DNA of 64,000 nucleotides, taken from the NCBI GenBank assembly GCA_034509495.1, contig CM067512.1, positions 8,148,468 to 8,212,467 on the forward strand, in the 5' to 3' direction. Positions within the stretch are counted from its first letter, which is position 1; every line of letters starts with the position of its first letter. Shown piece after piece: positions 12,101 to 25,312 of the stretch. The notes under the pieces are model-generated. The model searched no databases, was not told the DNA's origin, and saw only the letters and a list, made by a program, of their open reading frames with translations. The position numbers and the translations under genes were made by a program. This DNA is from Acestrorhynchus altus (lineage: Eukaryota > Chordata > Actinopteri > Characiformes > Acestrorhynchidae).

Positions 12101-15100
12101 AAATGGTTACAACATTACAACTTTATATGTAAATAATGATATACAGGCAGTAACACAATTTTCATGGTCCCCTGTAGATACCTTGTAGGTGATCAGATTT
12201 TTTTTACTAAAATAATATTTAGCAAAAGCAACTGAACTGTTATTCTATTGGTTATTAGAATCTAAGATTCTATTAAATCTTAATTTCAACCCAAAACCCT
12301 AACCTTAACTACAATAAGAATCGAATAGGTTGTTGATTTGAGCATCTGTATATAATCTATGTGAGAATACGTAGTTTAAGTGTAAATGAATGGTGCACAC
12401 CTGTAAACACACACAGGCACACTTACAAGTAGTTGAAAAATGACAGGCTGACTCCAAAGGTCATGTGAATGACTCCGATGATGACAGACATTTTCATCTT
12501 ATAGGAGTTGAGGAATGTAAGGTGGTTATTAGCCAGTCCCCAGATCTGAGTAGAACAGAGTTCACAGTTACCTGAGAGATCTAATGTCATTTACTCTTAT
12601 TTAACAACATTCAATTCTGATCAGTCAAAATATAACAAGACCGAATGAGACAAAATTATGTCAGCAAATACATTATAAATAATAATAAACTATAAATAAA
12701 AAGAAATAACTAGTAATAACTAAACTAAACCAAAAATAAAATTTCATCTCATATATTAAGGGCTGGTTTCCTGGAAAGGAGAGCCTCGTCTTGACTGCAT
12801 TGTCCTTCCAATGTAGAATCTACATTCAAAATGCTGTGTATTCCACAACTAGGCTTAATCTTGTGCCTTTTGGGCTCACCTACAAAGTACTTCACTCATT
12901 TGACATTTTATAAGAAACACATGCCATATAGGTGTAGATATACAATCACTGACTGTAGTAGGTTTTCACTGATTATTCTATACTAAAAACAGTTAGAACA
13001 TGATTATTCATTTTGACTAAAATAAAAGTGTAATTCTTGTTTTCAGTATTGTTCTCAAGGTTTCTGCTTAAAGATTTGATCATCATCATTCCAAACCTTT
13101 AAATGGTAGTGGGGGCAAAAAAACAGAATTCTTCAGCATAATGAGGGACAGCAACATACAACATAAATTAGAGCTCTAATTTAAAAGTTCAAAAACCTTC
13201 TAATATTATGAAAGAGTTTTACCGGATCAATGCCGAAAGGATATGGTCCAGTAAAAACACCAGTAACATTGGGATCCAGCGTGAGATAGGAGTTAACCCT
13301 GAACGTCTCCTCACTAGCAAAGATTAAAAAAAAAGTATGTTACTCATTCATTCTATAGAACAAGAAAAATAGTGATAAAAGTGTAATTGTGTGTGTTTGT
13401 GTGCGGGTCGGGGACATACGTCCAGTTGTAGTGCAGTGCATTGGGCCGTATATGCCAGCTGGATGAGAAGATGCTGAGGCCCCTGCTGAAGCACTCGTTA
13501 TAAATGGCTCCAGTATAGATAGAAAACAGCCCCATCAACAGGATCAGATAACGTCCTCCAAACATCATACGCCAGATCTGAAACACATTAAAATTTCGAC
13601 AGATAAAATTGGTGATCAAGGAGGATTAGAGTGATGGTTTGATTCAGTTACTTGTGTGTTTTTTCACACTGTATGAAACATTGTTACCTATAGCTTAGAG
13701 ATAAAATCTCAAAATACTTTTGTGCTTTGTTAAAGACAGCAGTATACTGAACAGTAAAGGCTACATTACCATTGCAAATCCAGCAAAACTGTAAAAAAGT
13801 AAACATTAGACATAAAATATGTGTGCGTTACCTCATTGGTGTTGTTCCTCAGCTTGGGGTCCTTCTCTTCCAGAACCATCCAAAGTGCAGCTAATGTCAT
13901 GATAATGCCATGCCCCACGTCCCCAAACATCACAGCAAACAGGAATGGGAAAGTGATGATGGTGTACACAGCTGCAGAGATGTGAAAAGAAAGAACGTCA
14001 AAATAGAGGGAACGTGGGACTTCTATCTATGAACTGTAGATTACATTTATCTATGTGTGTCTGTGTCTGTGTGTGGGGTTTTTGTTGTACCTGGGTTGAC
14101 CTCCCTATAGCTGGCTACGCCATAAGCGTCTACAATATTCTGAAATCCGGCCGTGAAGGAGTTGGTGGGAAAGAGTGTAGGAGGAGAGGTATCAGCAGGC
14201 AAACGATTATAGAATGATTCAACACCACTACCACTCTTTCTCTAAAATGAGAGAAAAAGAATGTGCATGATTAATCATTTTCTTATCTTTGTTTGTAAAC
14301 CACTCACTGGAAGTGTCTGTTGTTCTTTAGGCCAGTGTTTCTCAATCCTGGTCCTTGAGGCATCCCTACCCTGCATGTTTTAGATTTATCACACTCCATG
14401 AAACTTTGAAAGGCTTTTAATGAGCTGGTAAGTTGTGTTTCAGAGAAAGCTCTAACCAAAGGTGTGGCATTCAAGAATTGAAACACATTTTATCAACATA
14501 TCTGTGCTGTTGCCATGTAGATTTTCACATTTTGACATAAGCTGAATCTGGCTGTTGTTTACAATAACAATTTTCTTCTCCAAAATACATCTAAAGTCAT
14601 AGACACAGACTATCCTAATAGCGAGACCTTTTGCTTAAAAATAAAAATGTGAAATGAAAAATAAATAATAATAAAATAAAGGGTTCCTGGTTCTCAGAAC
14701 TCACCCCTCCCTCTCTCAGGGCACTTTGCAGGGCAGGAAGCTGTCTGACCGGACACCATGCCTCAGCGATTAGGCACTTCTCTGTGACCGAGGGGCTGCA
14801 GAGGTTCAGCACCATTTGAACAGCCTTGCACTTCTGGACACGCACACGCCACTGAGGCAACACGGCTACAGCCCGCATCAGCCGCTGCTGTAGATACTGC
14901 TCTGTCTCATTCATCACCTGTGAGAGAGAAAATAGGTGGAACCTTTAATATGCTCATAATCTAACACTCACACTGAGACATGTTGAGTAGTTGAAACCTC
15001 AGTTTTACAGGGATTCAATTTCAGCACAGTAGACGCCATAACTATAACCATAATGCAATTCTAAATCCAAACATAAACCCCTTGAACCATCACTGAGAAA

Positions 15101-18100
15101 CTAACCATAAAGTTCACTCAAATTTTCCACCTATTTCTCTGTCTGCTGCTCCTGTGTCATGAGTTGATTAATTTCCCAGTGCCTCAAATCTTGCTTAAAA
15201 TAGTGGGCAAGTGCTGAAACATTTCCACACCGGCTTTTGAGTCATCAGATGTATTTTTTTTTAAGCCTGGGGAAATTATTATCTGGTGTACCAAGTCAGA
15301 AGCTATAGTCACAGAACACAAGAGTTTAGGTTAAAATATGAAAACTGGAGAAAAGGGTTTGGGATGTAACAGAAAGAAGTAAACCTCTAAAAAGAAAACA
15401 GAACCATACATGATTTTTAACAGTGATTAAATGAGGAAAGGTTTAATTCCTTCCTTTTCACGATGCATCAGGTTTTGTGGAATATGGTCGGGTGCCTTTA
15501 CCTAGTTAAACATGTTTACTTACTGATTTCATGTCCTCAATTCTGGATTTCAGTCCATTCAGAATGTCCTCTCTCTCTGCTTGGCTCTCTGCATACGGGA
15601 ACATCTGTGTGTGGAAACTGTGATACGTGATAAAAAATTATTAAAAGCAAATAATGTCAATAATCTGATCATGGGAATGTAAACAGGAATGCAACTTCCG
15701 TGAAAGACTCAACTCATTTAACGACTATGTACCACTGACACCCAAAACACAAAGATTCAGTCTGCACAAATCCTTGAATGGAAATGGTTTGGAATGGGGC
15801 GAGTTTTCATAATCCTCAGTCAAGCAATTTGTACACAAACATACTGATCACTGTGTGCATGAGTTAGTAGTTTGAATGATAAGACCACAATGCACCCTTG
15901 AGACATATTGTATCCTGTTCACATCTGTACTTTGTCCTGACTGGTTACGAATATATCACCCAAGACTGATGTTATTACCAGGTGTAAATGGGGCCTTAGA
16001 GAAGCTACGACTTCTTTTATAGAGATCAAACTCCTGTAATTACCCACCAATCACAGATCTTCTTAACTTTCTGTCCAATCTGATCCCCCCAATAAGAGAT
16101 CAGGAAGACTGTCCACTGCACCATCTCACCCTGGGAGAGAAGCAGAACAGAAAAATTATGTAAGTAAAATTTCTCTCTCTCCCACAGATTCCCAAATAAC
16201 AGATCAGCTATTTTAAAGAGCAATACAAACAAAAATACACAAGACTACACTAGCTTATCTCTAGAAACATTTTTGATAGTCAAGTTAGATTTATGCATAA
16301 ACCAGTGACAAGTGAAATTTCTACCAAACCAAACTTATATTTTCTGTAGGCAACTATGCACCTTCTAAGCAAAGTCTCTAGCTGTTAAGTCTTCTATGCT
16401 ACTTATGACTGTGTCTATGCTCTCTCAAGGTCAATTATATTCTAGACTCCCAGCTACAGATGGCTATGGCATCAAATTGCAGTCAGTCTTGCAATGAAGT
16501 ACAAATCTCAGCAGCATGTTTCCCCCAATGTGCCAATCAAGATCTACTTTAATGTACTTCTAAATGCAGAGTTCCTTCTCTATTGTAACAGAATGTTACT
16601 GAATATGATTGACAATGTTCAGTATTATAGTTTTACATTATTCAGAACCAAGTGCCCAAAGCCTTCAGACCAAACCTAGTCTTCATAATCCGCTTACACT
16701 ATCAGGGTGTTCCAGCTTCTCCTCCATCTCTCGAAAGTCCACAATGATGTAACCTCTGCATGCTCGCCACAGCAACCTCTCAAAGGCTGGCACCTTCCAT
16801 GGGTGAACCACACCCGCAACAAAACTGAGCCTTACATCCTGCCTGTTCTCCAGTATGCCTGTATCAAATGAGGGTGGAGGAGCCTATAACAAGACATACA
16901 TAAAGAAGCTCATTATAAACTTAAAAATTAAACGGCATTATGGAAAGTGAAGGCAATGAAACGGGCATGGTGAGAGATGTAGATCAGACCTGTGAGGCAG
17001 TAAGTGAATGTGTTTGAGTAAGCACTCCTCTATACTGACACAGCTGGGTCAGCTGAGCACGAATACTGTCTCTGTTTCGGGACACCTGTAACAGTAAGAA
17101 AACAGAAATCAAACATAAACAACAACAAACTACTACATACTGTATTAAACTTCTGAAATTACTACTTGAGTCATATACACACACCTCCCTGAGTTCACGG
17201 GACAGACGTTCACTCTCCTCCTCTATGGTGAGCAGTTCCCTGGGTTGGGGGGCTGGAGGGGTGGGCACAGGCTGCTGCAGGGGCAGACGTAGGGAAGGGG
17301 AGAGGGATCGCGTGATCTCCTGCTCCAAAAAGGCTGAGAACATTATCCAGGAAATAGAAAAAAGAAAGATCAATAACAGCTTTAATATGGTGAAAGGTTA
17401 GAGACTCTGGAAGTAAGACGTTCAAAGCACTCACTGAATGTTTTCTCCAGTTCCTCGCATCTCCTCACCTCACTGACAAACTTCCTTTGAAATGCATTCA
17501 CAGTTGGATTCAGCTGAGATTAAAAGAGAAAACCACAAGTGCATTAAAATGAGAATCACTTTAAGTCCATTTACATACACTCAAAAATTCAATCTTAATC
17601 AGATTTCTGCAGTTATCTGATAATTCAAGTGGTCATGTAAACAATATACTCAGATTTCTTTGATTGTATTAGGGTCTACAAATCTACAAATCCAATAAAG
17701 CGAGATGGATTTCAGGTCAGTAATCCAATTTCATACAGCATGGATACAGCTTACTCTGAATTCTTTTCCCAGTCTGTACATGCATTCTTTCTGATGAGCT
17801 GCACCTGTCTTTGAAGTCTGATTATTGTCTGACTCATGTAAACCTGGAATTTTAACATTAACCACTAATCAGCCAAGTGGATTCCTCATGTACATCTACT
17901 CTTAACATATGTGGCCCATTGCCCACACGTTGAATGAGAGATTCACTGCGCTGTGCCGATCCTTCTAAATCTACAATCTATATCTATGCCGGAGACTGAG
18001 GTTAATACTACTTTAAACATGCAAGGTGCTATTTTTTTACATGCTGCATGCATTTGCAATCATACAGTTGTGGCCTGACATTTACATAAACGCATGAGCA

Positions 18101-19144
18101 TGAATGTCAAGACCATACTCGTCTTTCAATGAGTAAAGTGTTCTTGGCCCCACTTTTTTTTACAACTTTACAACATCTTTACCTCATCTGACTATAAAAC
18201 CTAACATTTTTTCTTAGCTTATATGCACAATGAAATTTAAGGTGTTGGTTTTGGAGAAGGCAGTCTTTTATTCCATGGCAATGTAAAATTCGAGTCTACA
18301 GACATTGACACTAGTGTTCCAGCAGCTCAGTCCTTTGCCTCTGTGTTTTTTAAGCTTTTCAAGACCATCCAAACTTATTTCCTCTCAGCTGAGGGTGACA
18401 GATTGGTTCTTCTTCCAGACCTTAGCAAAGTGGCTACACCTCCTAATAAATACATTTGCAGCAAGTGTACGTTTGAACTGATGATTCTGAAATCTTGTTT
18501 AGAAATGGCTCTAACAGACAATCCTGACTTGTGTAAATCTACGATTTTTGTTCTTTAAACAAATCCTTTTATGGGGGCTCAGAGAAGTCACCAGCTGTAG
18601 ACAAACATGATCACCAAATGGACAATAAAAGGAAATAACAGGAGCTTCTTGGTAAAAGATTCTCTGAAGTCAGAAGTACTCCCTGAAAGATAGAAGAGAT
18701 TTTGGAAGTTGCAGAACCACTGAAAAAAAATTATCTAAGTGGGTGTACTAAGGAGTACACTGTTCCTAGATGATGGCGCTCCATCCAATTCTTTGGGGTG
18801 ATCAACCAACATCCTGACCTCACCAACACTCCTTTTTTGCTGAAAGCAATTCTCACAGCAATACTTCTTTGTATGTGTCTTCACTGAACAATAGAGACAG
18901 TTACTCCAACAAAAGCTGAATAAACACTTTCTCCATACCTTTACATTTTTGAAAGAAACAATGGTGCATCAGTAATTCCAAGTTCCCGTATTATGACTTC
19001 ATTTGTATAAATAATCTAGACACTCACATCTCTAAACTCGATGATGCCCAGCTCTCCCAGCTCACTGACACAATTGTAGGCTGCACCGGACTGCAGGAAT
19101 AGCTGCACCAGGCACACCTCTTCACTGCGAAACATGGAGCCCAT
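9189..19144 (-). CDS. tcirg1: TCIRG1, V-ATPase V0 subunit a3 (spliced, complete)
   Basis: Nineteen coding exons in transcript order: 19144-19028, 17513-17435, 17333-17185, 17085-16990, 16883-16698, 16130-16048, 15617-15524, 14917-14705, 14241-14091, 13971-13832, 13577-13420, 13313-13223, 12545-12427, 12055-11842, 11738-11625, 11544-11452, 11135-11015, 9544-9373, 9282-9189; 827 residues (human TCIRG1 830). MGSMFRSEEV, CEELEKTFTF and the CLIAEAWC segment favour the a3 isoform over a1, a2 or a4. The N-terminal cytosolic half is followed by eight or so membrane segments, including TIITFPFLFAVMFGDVGHG and IHFIDMFLF. The ASYLRLWALSLAHAQ helix carries the essential proton-channel arginine (about R730, equivalent to yeast Vph1 R735). 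The C-terminus has EFQNKFYSGTGYKLSPF. The protein pumps protons into lysosomes and across the osteoclast ruffled border. A run of seven Glu ends exon 16. Teleosts can have a and b copies; which one this is cannot be told here. Confidence 0.94.
11452..11475 (-). repeat. coding (GAG)n microsatellite in tcirg1
   Basis: Seven GAG codons abut the splice donor of coding exon 16, encoding an acidic tail in the cytosolic loop. The mammalian protein is also acidic here, so length variation is probably tolerated. Confidence 0.75.
14325..14490. repeat. hAT-like interspersed repeat in a tcirg1 intron
   Basis: Begins with CAGTGTTTCTCAATCCTGGT, a start typical of short non-autonomous hAT-like repeats in fish, and ends with a weakly inverted TTGAAACAC. 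Related CCTGGTCCTGGAGTACCACC-type sequence occurs near 50876-50990. Confidence 0.45.
17514..19027. other. large tcirg1 intron containing an unnamed interspersed repeat
   Basis: This is the longest intron between tcirg1 coding exons. About 18640-18910 resembles a dispersed fish repeat (a TGATGGCGCTCCATCCAATTC-like segment and CTCACCAACACTCCTTTTT). Other pieces of the same type lie near 55335-55460 (same strand) and 58380-58525 (opposite strand). No coding content is supported, including the 71-codon frame near 18343-18558. Confidence 0.45.
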
Positions 19145-19164
19145 CACCTGAGATAGACAAGGAT

Positions 19165-19207
<43 letters not shown>

Positions 19208-19369
19208 GAAAGAGAAAGAGAGAGAGAGACAGAGAGAGAGAGAAATTACCACCAACAGTCACTCATCACATGTCAGTTTCTCATGTTTCCTATGTCTGTC
19301 ACGAGGGGTAAGATCTCGAAATTATGGAACTTCCAGCAGAAAGTAGACAGGTTCCTCCTTCTCTTTATT

Positions 19370-19612
19370 TCTGTATAATGAACGTAAAATTGCAAACGTG
19401 CACACAGACTCACTGTGCTTGCACATGTGAATTTGTCTTCTGCATTTAACCCGTAACCCACACTAGTGAATTTACACACTAATTCACAGACATGTGCCTG
19501 GAGCAGTCTGAGAGCGCCTTTTGTCAGGCCCTGCCAGTTCAGGGAATTGAACCGGCATCTTTGAAGCACAAGACTGGTACCCTAATCACCAGGCCACGAC
19601 CATGTTGTGGCT
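19370..19612 (-). mobile_element. tRNA-derived SINE fragment
   Basis: On the minus strand it starts GGTCGTGGCCTGGTGATTAG (box A-like) and has GGTTCAATTCC (box B-like) about 35 bases later. It continues into a tail with TAGTGTGGGTTACGGGTTAA and AATAAAG. This layout matches tRNA-derived SINEs common in fish. The tRNA part no longer looks functional. Confidence 0.65.
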
Positions 19613-19614
19613 GG

Positions 19615-19660
19615 TGATGCAACTAACAATCATATATATATATATGATTGTTAGTTGCAT

Positions 19661-19662
<2 letters not shown>
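19615..19662. repeat. 48-bp perfect palindrome with AT centre
   Basis: Every base from 19615 to 19638 pairs with its counterpart from 19662 to 19639, with no spacer. The outer arms are non-repetitive (TGATGCAACTAACAATCAT) and the centre is alternating AT. It lies immediately next to the SINE and is followed by a long TA tract. Confidence 0.9.
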
Positions 19663-19729
<67 letters not shown>

Positions 19730-20193
19730 TAGATAGATAGATAGATAGATAGATGATAGATAATTTAGGATTTCTACACTCAAAATCTACCACTAGAGAA
19801 ATTCCTGATTCTGATTGAAATAAAGCTGGGTGTGATGGACTGCCAGTGTGAATGAAGACTAAAGCTCAGTTGAGTTCTGTTACTCTCAAGCACATTATTG
19901 ACACTCCACTATCATTACATGATGGGTCACATGAGCTTGGACAGCAGTCTCTCAACAGTGTGTAAACAGTACATTCGTACAAACCTTTGTTGTTACTCTT
20001 TCTAGAGAAACAGAGAGAGGTGGAAAATGCAGGTTCAAAAAGTTCAAATTGACTGCTGTGTTTAGAAAGAATGTAGCTGCAGCAGAGCCGCCCAGGTAGT
20101 CACAATTATTTAATTTAACTTTGTGGACCTGGATTTTCCACCACATACACATACATACACACATATATATATATATGTGTGTGTGTGTGTATG

Positions 20194-20245
<52 letters not shown>

Positions 20246-20710
20246 TAGATAGAATAGATAGATAGATAGATAGACAGATAGATAGTTCATAGACAGACAA
20301 AACAGAAGATGCATGCCCATACACACATAGATAGATAGATAGATAGATAGATAGATGCATGCATACATACACAGTTATAAATAGAACTAACTCACGTTAC
20401 TGTCCCCCTACAGAAGCTCTGTGCCCTTCAGTGACTGTGATCTTCTGTAAAACAATCGAGTTTCATAAATCAGGGCAGTCCAGCTTCCACTGCTGTGGTT
20501 TCGTTTTCTCCACAGGCCTCGAGTGTGAGCCAGTGTCACCTCACTTTCACACTCCTCACACTGATTTCCCTGCACTTAGTACAGTGAGCTGATTAAGCTT
20601 GTAGAAGAGTGCAGAAGTAAAGGAGTGTCAGTGTGAGTGTACAGTGTGTGAAGTGCAGCTGTGTGAAGAAGCTGACTGTTTACTGAGCGGAGCGCTGCAG
20701 TAACACTCAC

Positions 20711-20960
20711 CCTCCGACAGAGGACCGAACAATAACCGGCAGATTCTCTAATACTCTGTCTCTGTCTGTCTGTCTCTGTCTCTCAGCCCAGTTCGGGCAG
20801 ACTGCCTCCTCCGATACGGTAACTGCTCTCCGTGGTCACACACTGTGTGAGAAACACCGGCAGCTCGAGCTCCACCGACTTCCTGTTTCTAGCCGCTCAC
20901 ATTAACCCTTCTCTCATTGGTCACATTCCACGAGTCGCTCACGTGACAGCAGCACTTTTT
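20711..20960 (-). promoter_or_regulatory. probable tcirg1 5'UTR exon and promoter
   Basis: The first coding exon begins with an acceptor (CTATCTCAG before GTGATGGGC), so an upstream noncoding exon is needed. On the minus strand a donor GGAGG/GTGAGTG at 20711/20710 ends a GC-richer stretch (20711-20900) that fits a noncoding first exon and promoter. The transcription start cannot be placed from sequence alone. Confidence 0.55.
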
Positions 20961-21024
20961 TATCGGATTTTTTATTTACTTTTCATTTATCTATTTAAGC
21001 AGCACCGAAAGGTGTAAAACACTG

Positions 21025-21032
21025 TATTAGTA

Positions 21033-21075
<43 letters not shown>

Positions 21076-21279
21076 TGATGATGATGATGCTAATGATAAT
21101 GATGATAATAATAATAATAATAATAGTAATAATAATAAAATAATAATAATAATAATAATAATAATGATGATGATGATAATAATAGTAATAACAACAATAA
21201 TAACAATATAATAATAATGATGATGATAATAGTAATACAAGAATAATAATAACAATATAATAATAACAATAACAATAAC

Positions 21280-21311
<32 letters not shown>

Positions 21312-21395
21312 TGACAACAATACTAGTTATAATAATCATAATCATAATAATGGTGATGATGATGATGGTGATAATAATAAACATCATCATCCTTT
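21025..21395. repeat. long AAT/ATG trinucleotide microsatellite
   Basis: About 370 bases of near-continuous TAA, TGA and CAA triplets, with interruptions. Frames across it give only homopolymer-like Ile/Leu/Tyr strings and are not genes. It begins within about 100 bases of the inferred tcirg1 promoter. Confidence 0.95.
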
Positions 21396-21876
21396 TAAAA
21401 TAACTATTATACTGATACATTCAGCCAGCTAGGCAACCCTAGTGCCATCCACACAGCATTGTGCTTTTTCTGTTTAAGTACATCTGATTCAACTCACCTG
21501 TTCATTCCCAGGTAAATTAGGCTCAGTTGTAGCTGTGCATTGCATTCGGTTTATACCTTCTGAAAATAAATGTACACACACTCTTTTACCCCTTCTTACA
21601 ATTTGGGACTGGGACTCCAGCACATACCCCAAAGGAAAGCGCCAGATCACCAGGTCTGTTATATATGCCAAAAGACACAGCATCACAATGGGAGTAATTG
21701 GGAGTGAGCATCATCTACACACACAGTGAAAGTATGAGCAATTTTCAGGTGCTGATTCAGGCAATTCTTTAGGCTGAAATATTGTATGAGATTAACCTCA
21801 CCCAATGGACAAGATCAATCATTCAATCTTGCAAAAAAATTTGAATAGTATTTAACATTTCCACAATATTGTGGCT

Positions 21877-23076
21877 TACACTGGGGCAAAAAAGTATTTA
21901 GTCAATCACTGAAATTCTTCCACTTAGAAATACGAGAGAGGTCTGTAAATTTCTTCATAGGTATACTTCAACTATGAGAGACAAAATGAGAAAATAAATC
22001 CAGAAAATGACACTGTATGTCAATTATGGTAGAAAATAAGTATTTGCTCACCCACAAACAAGCAAGATTTCTGGCTCTCACAGACCTGTAACAACTTCTT
22101 TAAGAAGTTTTTCTGTCCTCCTCTTATTACCTGTATTAATGGCACCTGTTTGACCTTTTATCTGTAAAAAAGCCACCTGTTTACAGTATCAGCCAGACTC
22201 CAAACTTAACCATGGGCAAGACTAAAGAGCTCTCAAATCTACAATAGGCAAGCAGGTTCGAGTGAATAAATGCCAGAGAGCATATGAATGGTAAAGAAGA
22301 GGATTGTAGTCAGATTAATCCGAAATAGAACTTTTTGTTAAAAACTCATCATGTTTGGAAGAAGAAGAATGCTACGTTGCATACCAAGAAAACCATAACT
22401 ACTGTGAAGTGGGGAAACATCATGCTTTGGCGCTGTTTTTCTGCAAAAGGGACAGGACAACTGATCTGTGAACGGGATCAGTCATCCTGAACGGGGCAAT
22501 GTTTCATGAGATTTTAGGCCAAAATCTCTTTCCATCAGTGAGAGCATTGAAGATGGAACATGACTGGGTCTTCCAGCATGATCATGATCCCAAACACACC
22601 GCTTGAGCAATAAAGGAGTGCCTCCGTAAAAAGCATTTCAAGGTCCTGGAGTGGCCTTGCCAGTCTCAACCTCAGACCTCAACCCCATGGAATATTTGTG
22701 GAGGGAGTTGAAAGTTTGTGTTGCCCAGAACAGCCCCAAAACATCACTGCTCTTGAGGAGATCTACATGGAGGAATGGGCCAAAATACCAGCTACAAACC
22801 TGTAGTGTGCAAATCTGCTGAAGACTTACAGGAATGTTTGACCTCTGTAATTGCAAACAAAGGTTATGTTACAAAGTACTGAGTTGAACTTTTGTTATTG
22901 ACAAAATACATATTTTCCACCATAATTTACAAATAAATTCCTAAAATCCTACAATGTGATTTCCTGGATTTTTTTCTCTCATAGTTGAAGTATACCTATG
23001 ATGAAAATTAGACCGCACATCTTTCTCAATAGGAGAACTTGCACAATCAGTGTTTGCTTAAGTACTTTTTACTGTA
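21877..23076 (+). mobile_element. Tc1-like transposon relic, about 1.2 kb
   Basis: The left end starts TACACTGGGGCAAAAAAGTA and the right end has AAGTACTTTTTACTGTA, a decayed inverted copy. Subterminal TATACTTCAACTATGAGAGA near 21962 recurs inverted near 22980. Transposase remnants on the plus strand include VFQHDHDPKHTA (about 22570) and, in another frame, LNPMEYLWRELK (about 22680). Stops and frameshifts make it inactive. Confidence 0.85.
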
Positions 23077-25312
23077 CCTTTAAGCATATATTTTTTATCA
23101 CCCTCACATTATATAGTGCTTAAAACAAATCCTGAAAATCAACTTCGCAATCGGAATATTTCAGGTTAGCTGTTTTAGGGTACCAGATCAGATATCTAAA
23201 CTAGTAAACTATCTTCTGAAAATGATGGGATTGTTGCCACTTCTAGTTGATTTTTTTGATAATGATAAAACATTAAAATACCATGCAGACATGTTTGATC
23301 ATTAAAAGCAAGAAAGGAAGGTGGCACCCTTACCATACAACAGAATGAATAAATTACATCATTTTTAAATCCTAATCTGCCCCGAAAGCGAGGAGTGTAA
23401 TTCACTTTCACTCCACTGTTGTTAATAGAAATTACACTTTGAGTTCCCCCTCTTGATACACATGCATTTGATGAGCTGAAAGATACAGAACCAGCCATTT
23501 GAAATAAAAGAAGTCCATGAACTGAAGCCATTGAGTAATATTCAGGCTTTTAAACAAATAAGACTTGGCATATGCAGGTCTTGTGCAGTTCCACCAATGT
23601 CACAAAAGGTGGTATCTGCATTCCAGCCCACAGTGGTGACAGACAGATGCTTTTCTCCCAATTACAGTTAGTGGAGCATCAAAATGATTAATATCTGAAC
23701 TGCTGAAAGGGATTTCTTTTGTAGTGCTCAGAGTTTTGCCTCACTTGTTTGATATCTATAGCTGTTAAATATCTATAACATCTATTACATATCTATAATT
23801 TCACCGTAATTACCTATTTCCTAAATACCCAGGACAAAAGGACAACAGGGAATCTAAAAACTATGGCTCTTTCCTCAGAATGCACAAACTGTAATTGTCA
23901 AAACAGTGAGTTAACTGATCAAGTCAGGCAGACAATGCACACTATGCATGTTTTGAGGCAAACACCACTACCCTACTATAAAACTCCAAATGAATCAGGA
24001 GAGCTAACCATTTCTATGCCTGAAGTGGGCAAATCAAGTAAACCCAGTCAAGGCAATCACATGGCACCTCCATCTGTGTCCTTAAAACAGGGATCACCAA
24101 CCCTACTCCTTTCTGCAGGTTTAAAAATGGGTGCCCTATACAATAGCTGGCTAGCTTTCTTTAACCTCTTCCCAAGACTGTGATGCTTTAAAACCAATTG
24201 TTCCAGTATCAAAGAAACCTGTGATCACCTGCCTGAATACCACACTGTTGCACTGATAGCAGCAGCCATGAGTGGGTAGCTAAAGATTTGTTCCTTCCCT
24301 TCCTGCCACCATGGTCCCTCACCAATTTGCATATTGCAAAACAGATCTAGAGACAACACACTTGCTGGGGGTCTGGACTAGGCCAGAAGCAAATAAACAG
24401 ATTGCAGGTGATCCCAGGCTGTACCCAGGGCCCAAAATTTGGTGCTACATCCCTGCCCCATGCTTTAGTGGATTTGGGATTTGAAGTATATCATCAATCA
24501 TCAGCACCTGACCTCACTTACATTACTTGTGACTGAAATCCTCAGTGTTCACACTCCATCTAATTCTGAGAACCTATAGACATATACTGCATGTGTTTTT
24601 TTAAACTGGTTTGGAAAACCAGTATAAAAAACAGCGCAGGCTACACATTTTTTTAACTCTGCAGCAAATGCACCCAGTACTTTATAAAAAAAAATGTTCA
24701 GGCACTAGTATGATCAGGACTTTATCGGGTCAACCTTAAATCCAATATGACCCATATTAACTTAGCAGTATCATGATCCAATTTCATGTTATTTTAATTG
24801 CACAAATCACACTGCCCCACAAATTAAAAACGGCATTAAGTATTTATTGAAAGCTATTTTGCACTGTGTTTTTTTTTTTAATTCAGTACAGGATATAAAA
24901 ATTAGACACAAGAAACTACAAACAGCACTAAGCTACAAAGAAAAGGGTAAAGGGAGCCCTATGGGTAAAGAACAGGGAGAAATACAACCGGAAACAAAAG
25001 AGCAACAGAAGAACAAAATAAATCATCAACTAAAAATCTTTAAGCAAAAATCCACAACAGAGTAAATAGTCATGTAATCAATGACCAAACACGGAGAGGT
25101 GGTCTGCTTCATGAAGTTCACTTGTCACCATGGAACATATGTATACATGTCATAATTTTGTCTGCAATCACAGATACAGGCGTACAAATTAATCATATCA
25201 AGGTACTATCCTCTTCATGTGAATGGGTACTACTGCTCATGTCTTTTGTTACCCACTAAAATGGATTGTGGACTAGAATTTCTATTGCTCTGTATTCACA
25301 CAATATTTCACC

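Larger units (their letters stand above)
19148..20710. repeat. tcirg1 5' intron packed with microsatellites, a SINE and a palindrome
   Basis: This intron separates the 5'UTR exon (near 20711) from the first coding exon. It holds an AAAG/AGAG tract (about 19161-19240), a tRNA-derived SINE fragment, the palindrome at 19615-19662, a TA then GATA tract (about 19663-19755), a second TA/GATA block (about 20160-20285) and a GATA run (about 20328-20356). Long minus-strand frames across it are translations of these repeats. Confidence 0.8.
20961..25312. other. tcirg1 - prpf19 intergenic region
   Basis: No credible gene. It contains the AAT/ATG trinucleotide satellite (21025-21395), a Tc1-like relic (21877-23076), and short fragments of dispersed repeats (for example CAGGGATCACCAACCCT near 24088). 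On the minus strand an AATAAA at 24843-24848 is a probable poly(A) signal for prpf19, giving a 3' UTR of about 470 bases. A 106-codon plus-strand frame at 23863-24183 has no recognisable similarity and overlaps repeat sequence. Confidence 0.65.

Noticed and set aside
19560..19612. A functional tRNA gene on the minus strand
   Set aside because: Box A- and B-like motifs are present, but the cloverleaf does not form and the sequence continues into a SINE body.
19586..20372. Several minus-strand frames with Tyr-Ile-Ser repeats that look like membrane proteins
   Set aside because: They read through TA and GATA microsatellites in the tcirg1 5' intron.
20995..21420. 141- and 76-residue minus-strand open frames rich in Ile, Leu and Tyr
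   Set aside because: They are translations of the AAT/ATG trinucleotide microsatellite.
23863..24183. 106-codon plus-strand frame in the tcirg1-prpf19 spacer
   Set aside because: No recognisable domain or splice context, and its end overlaps a dispersed-repeat phrase (GATCACCAACCCT).
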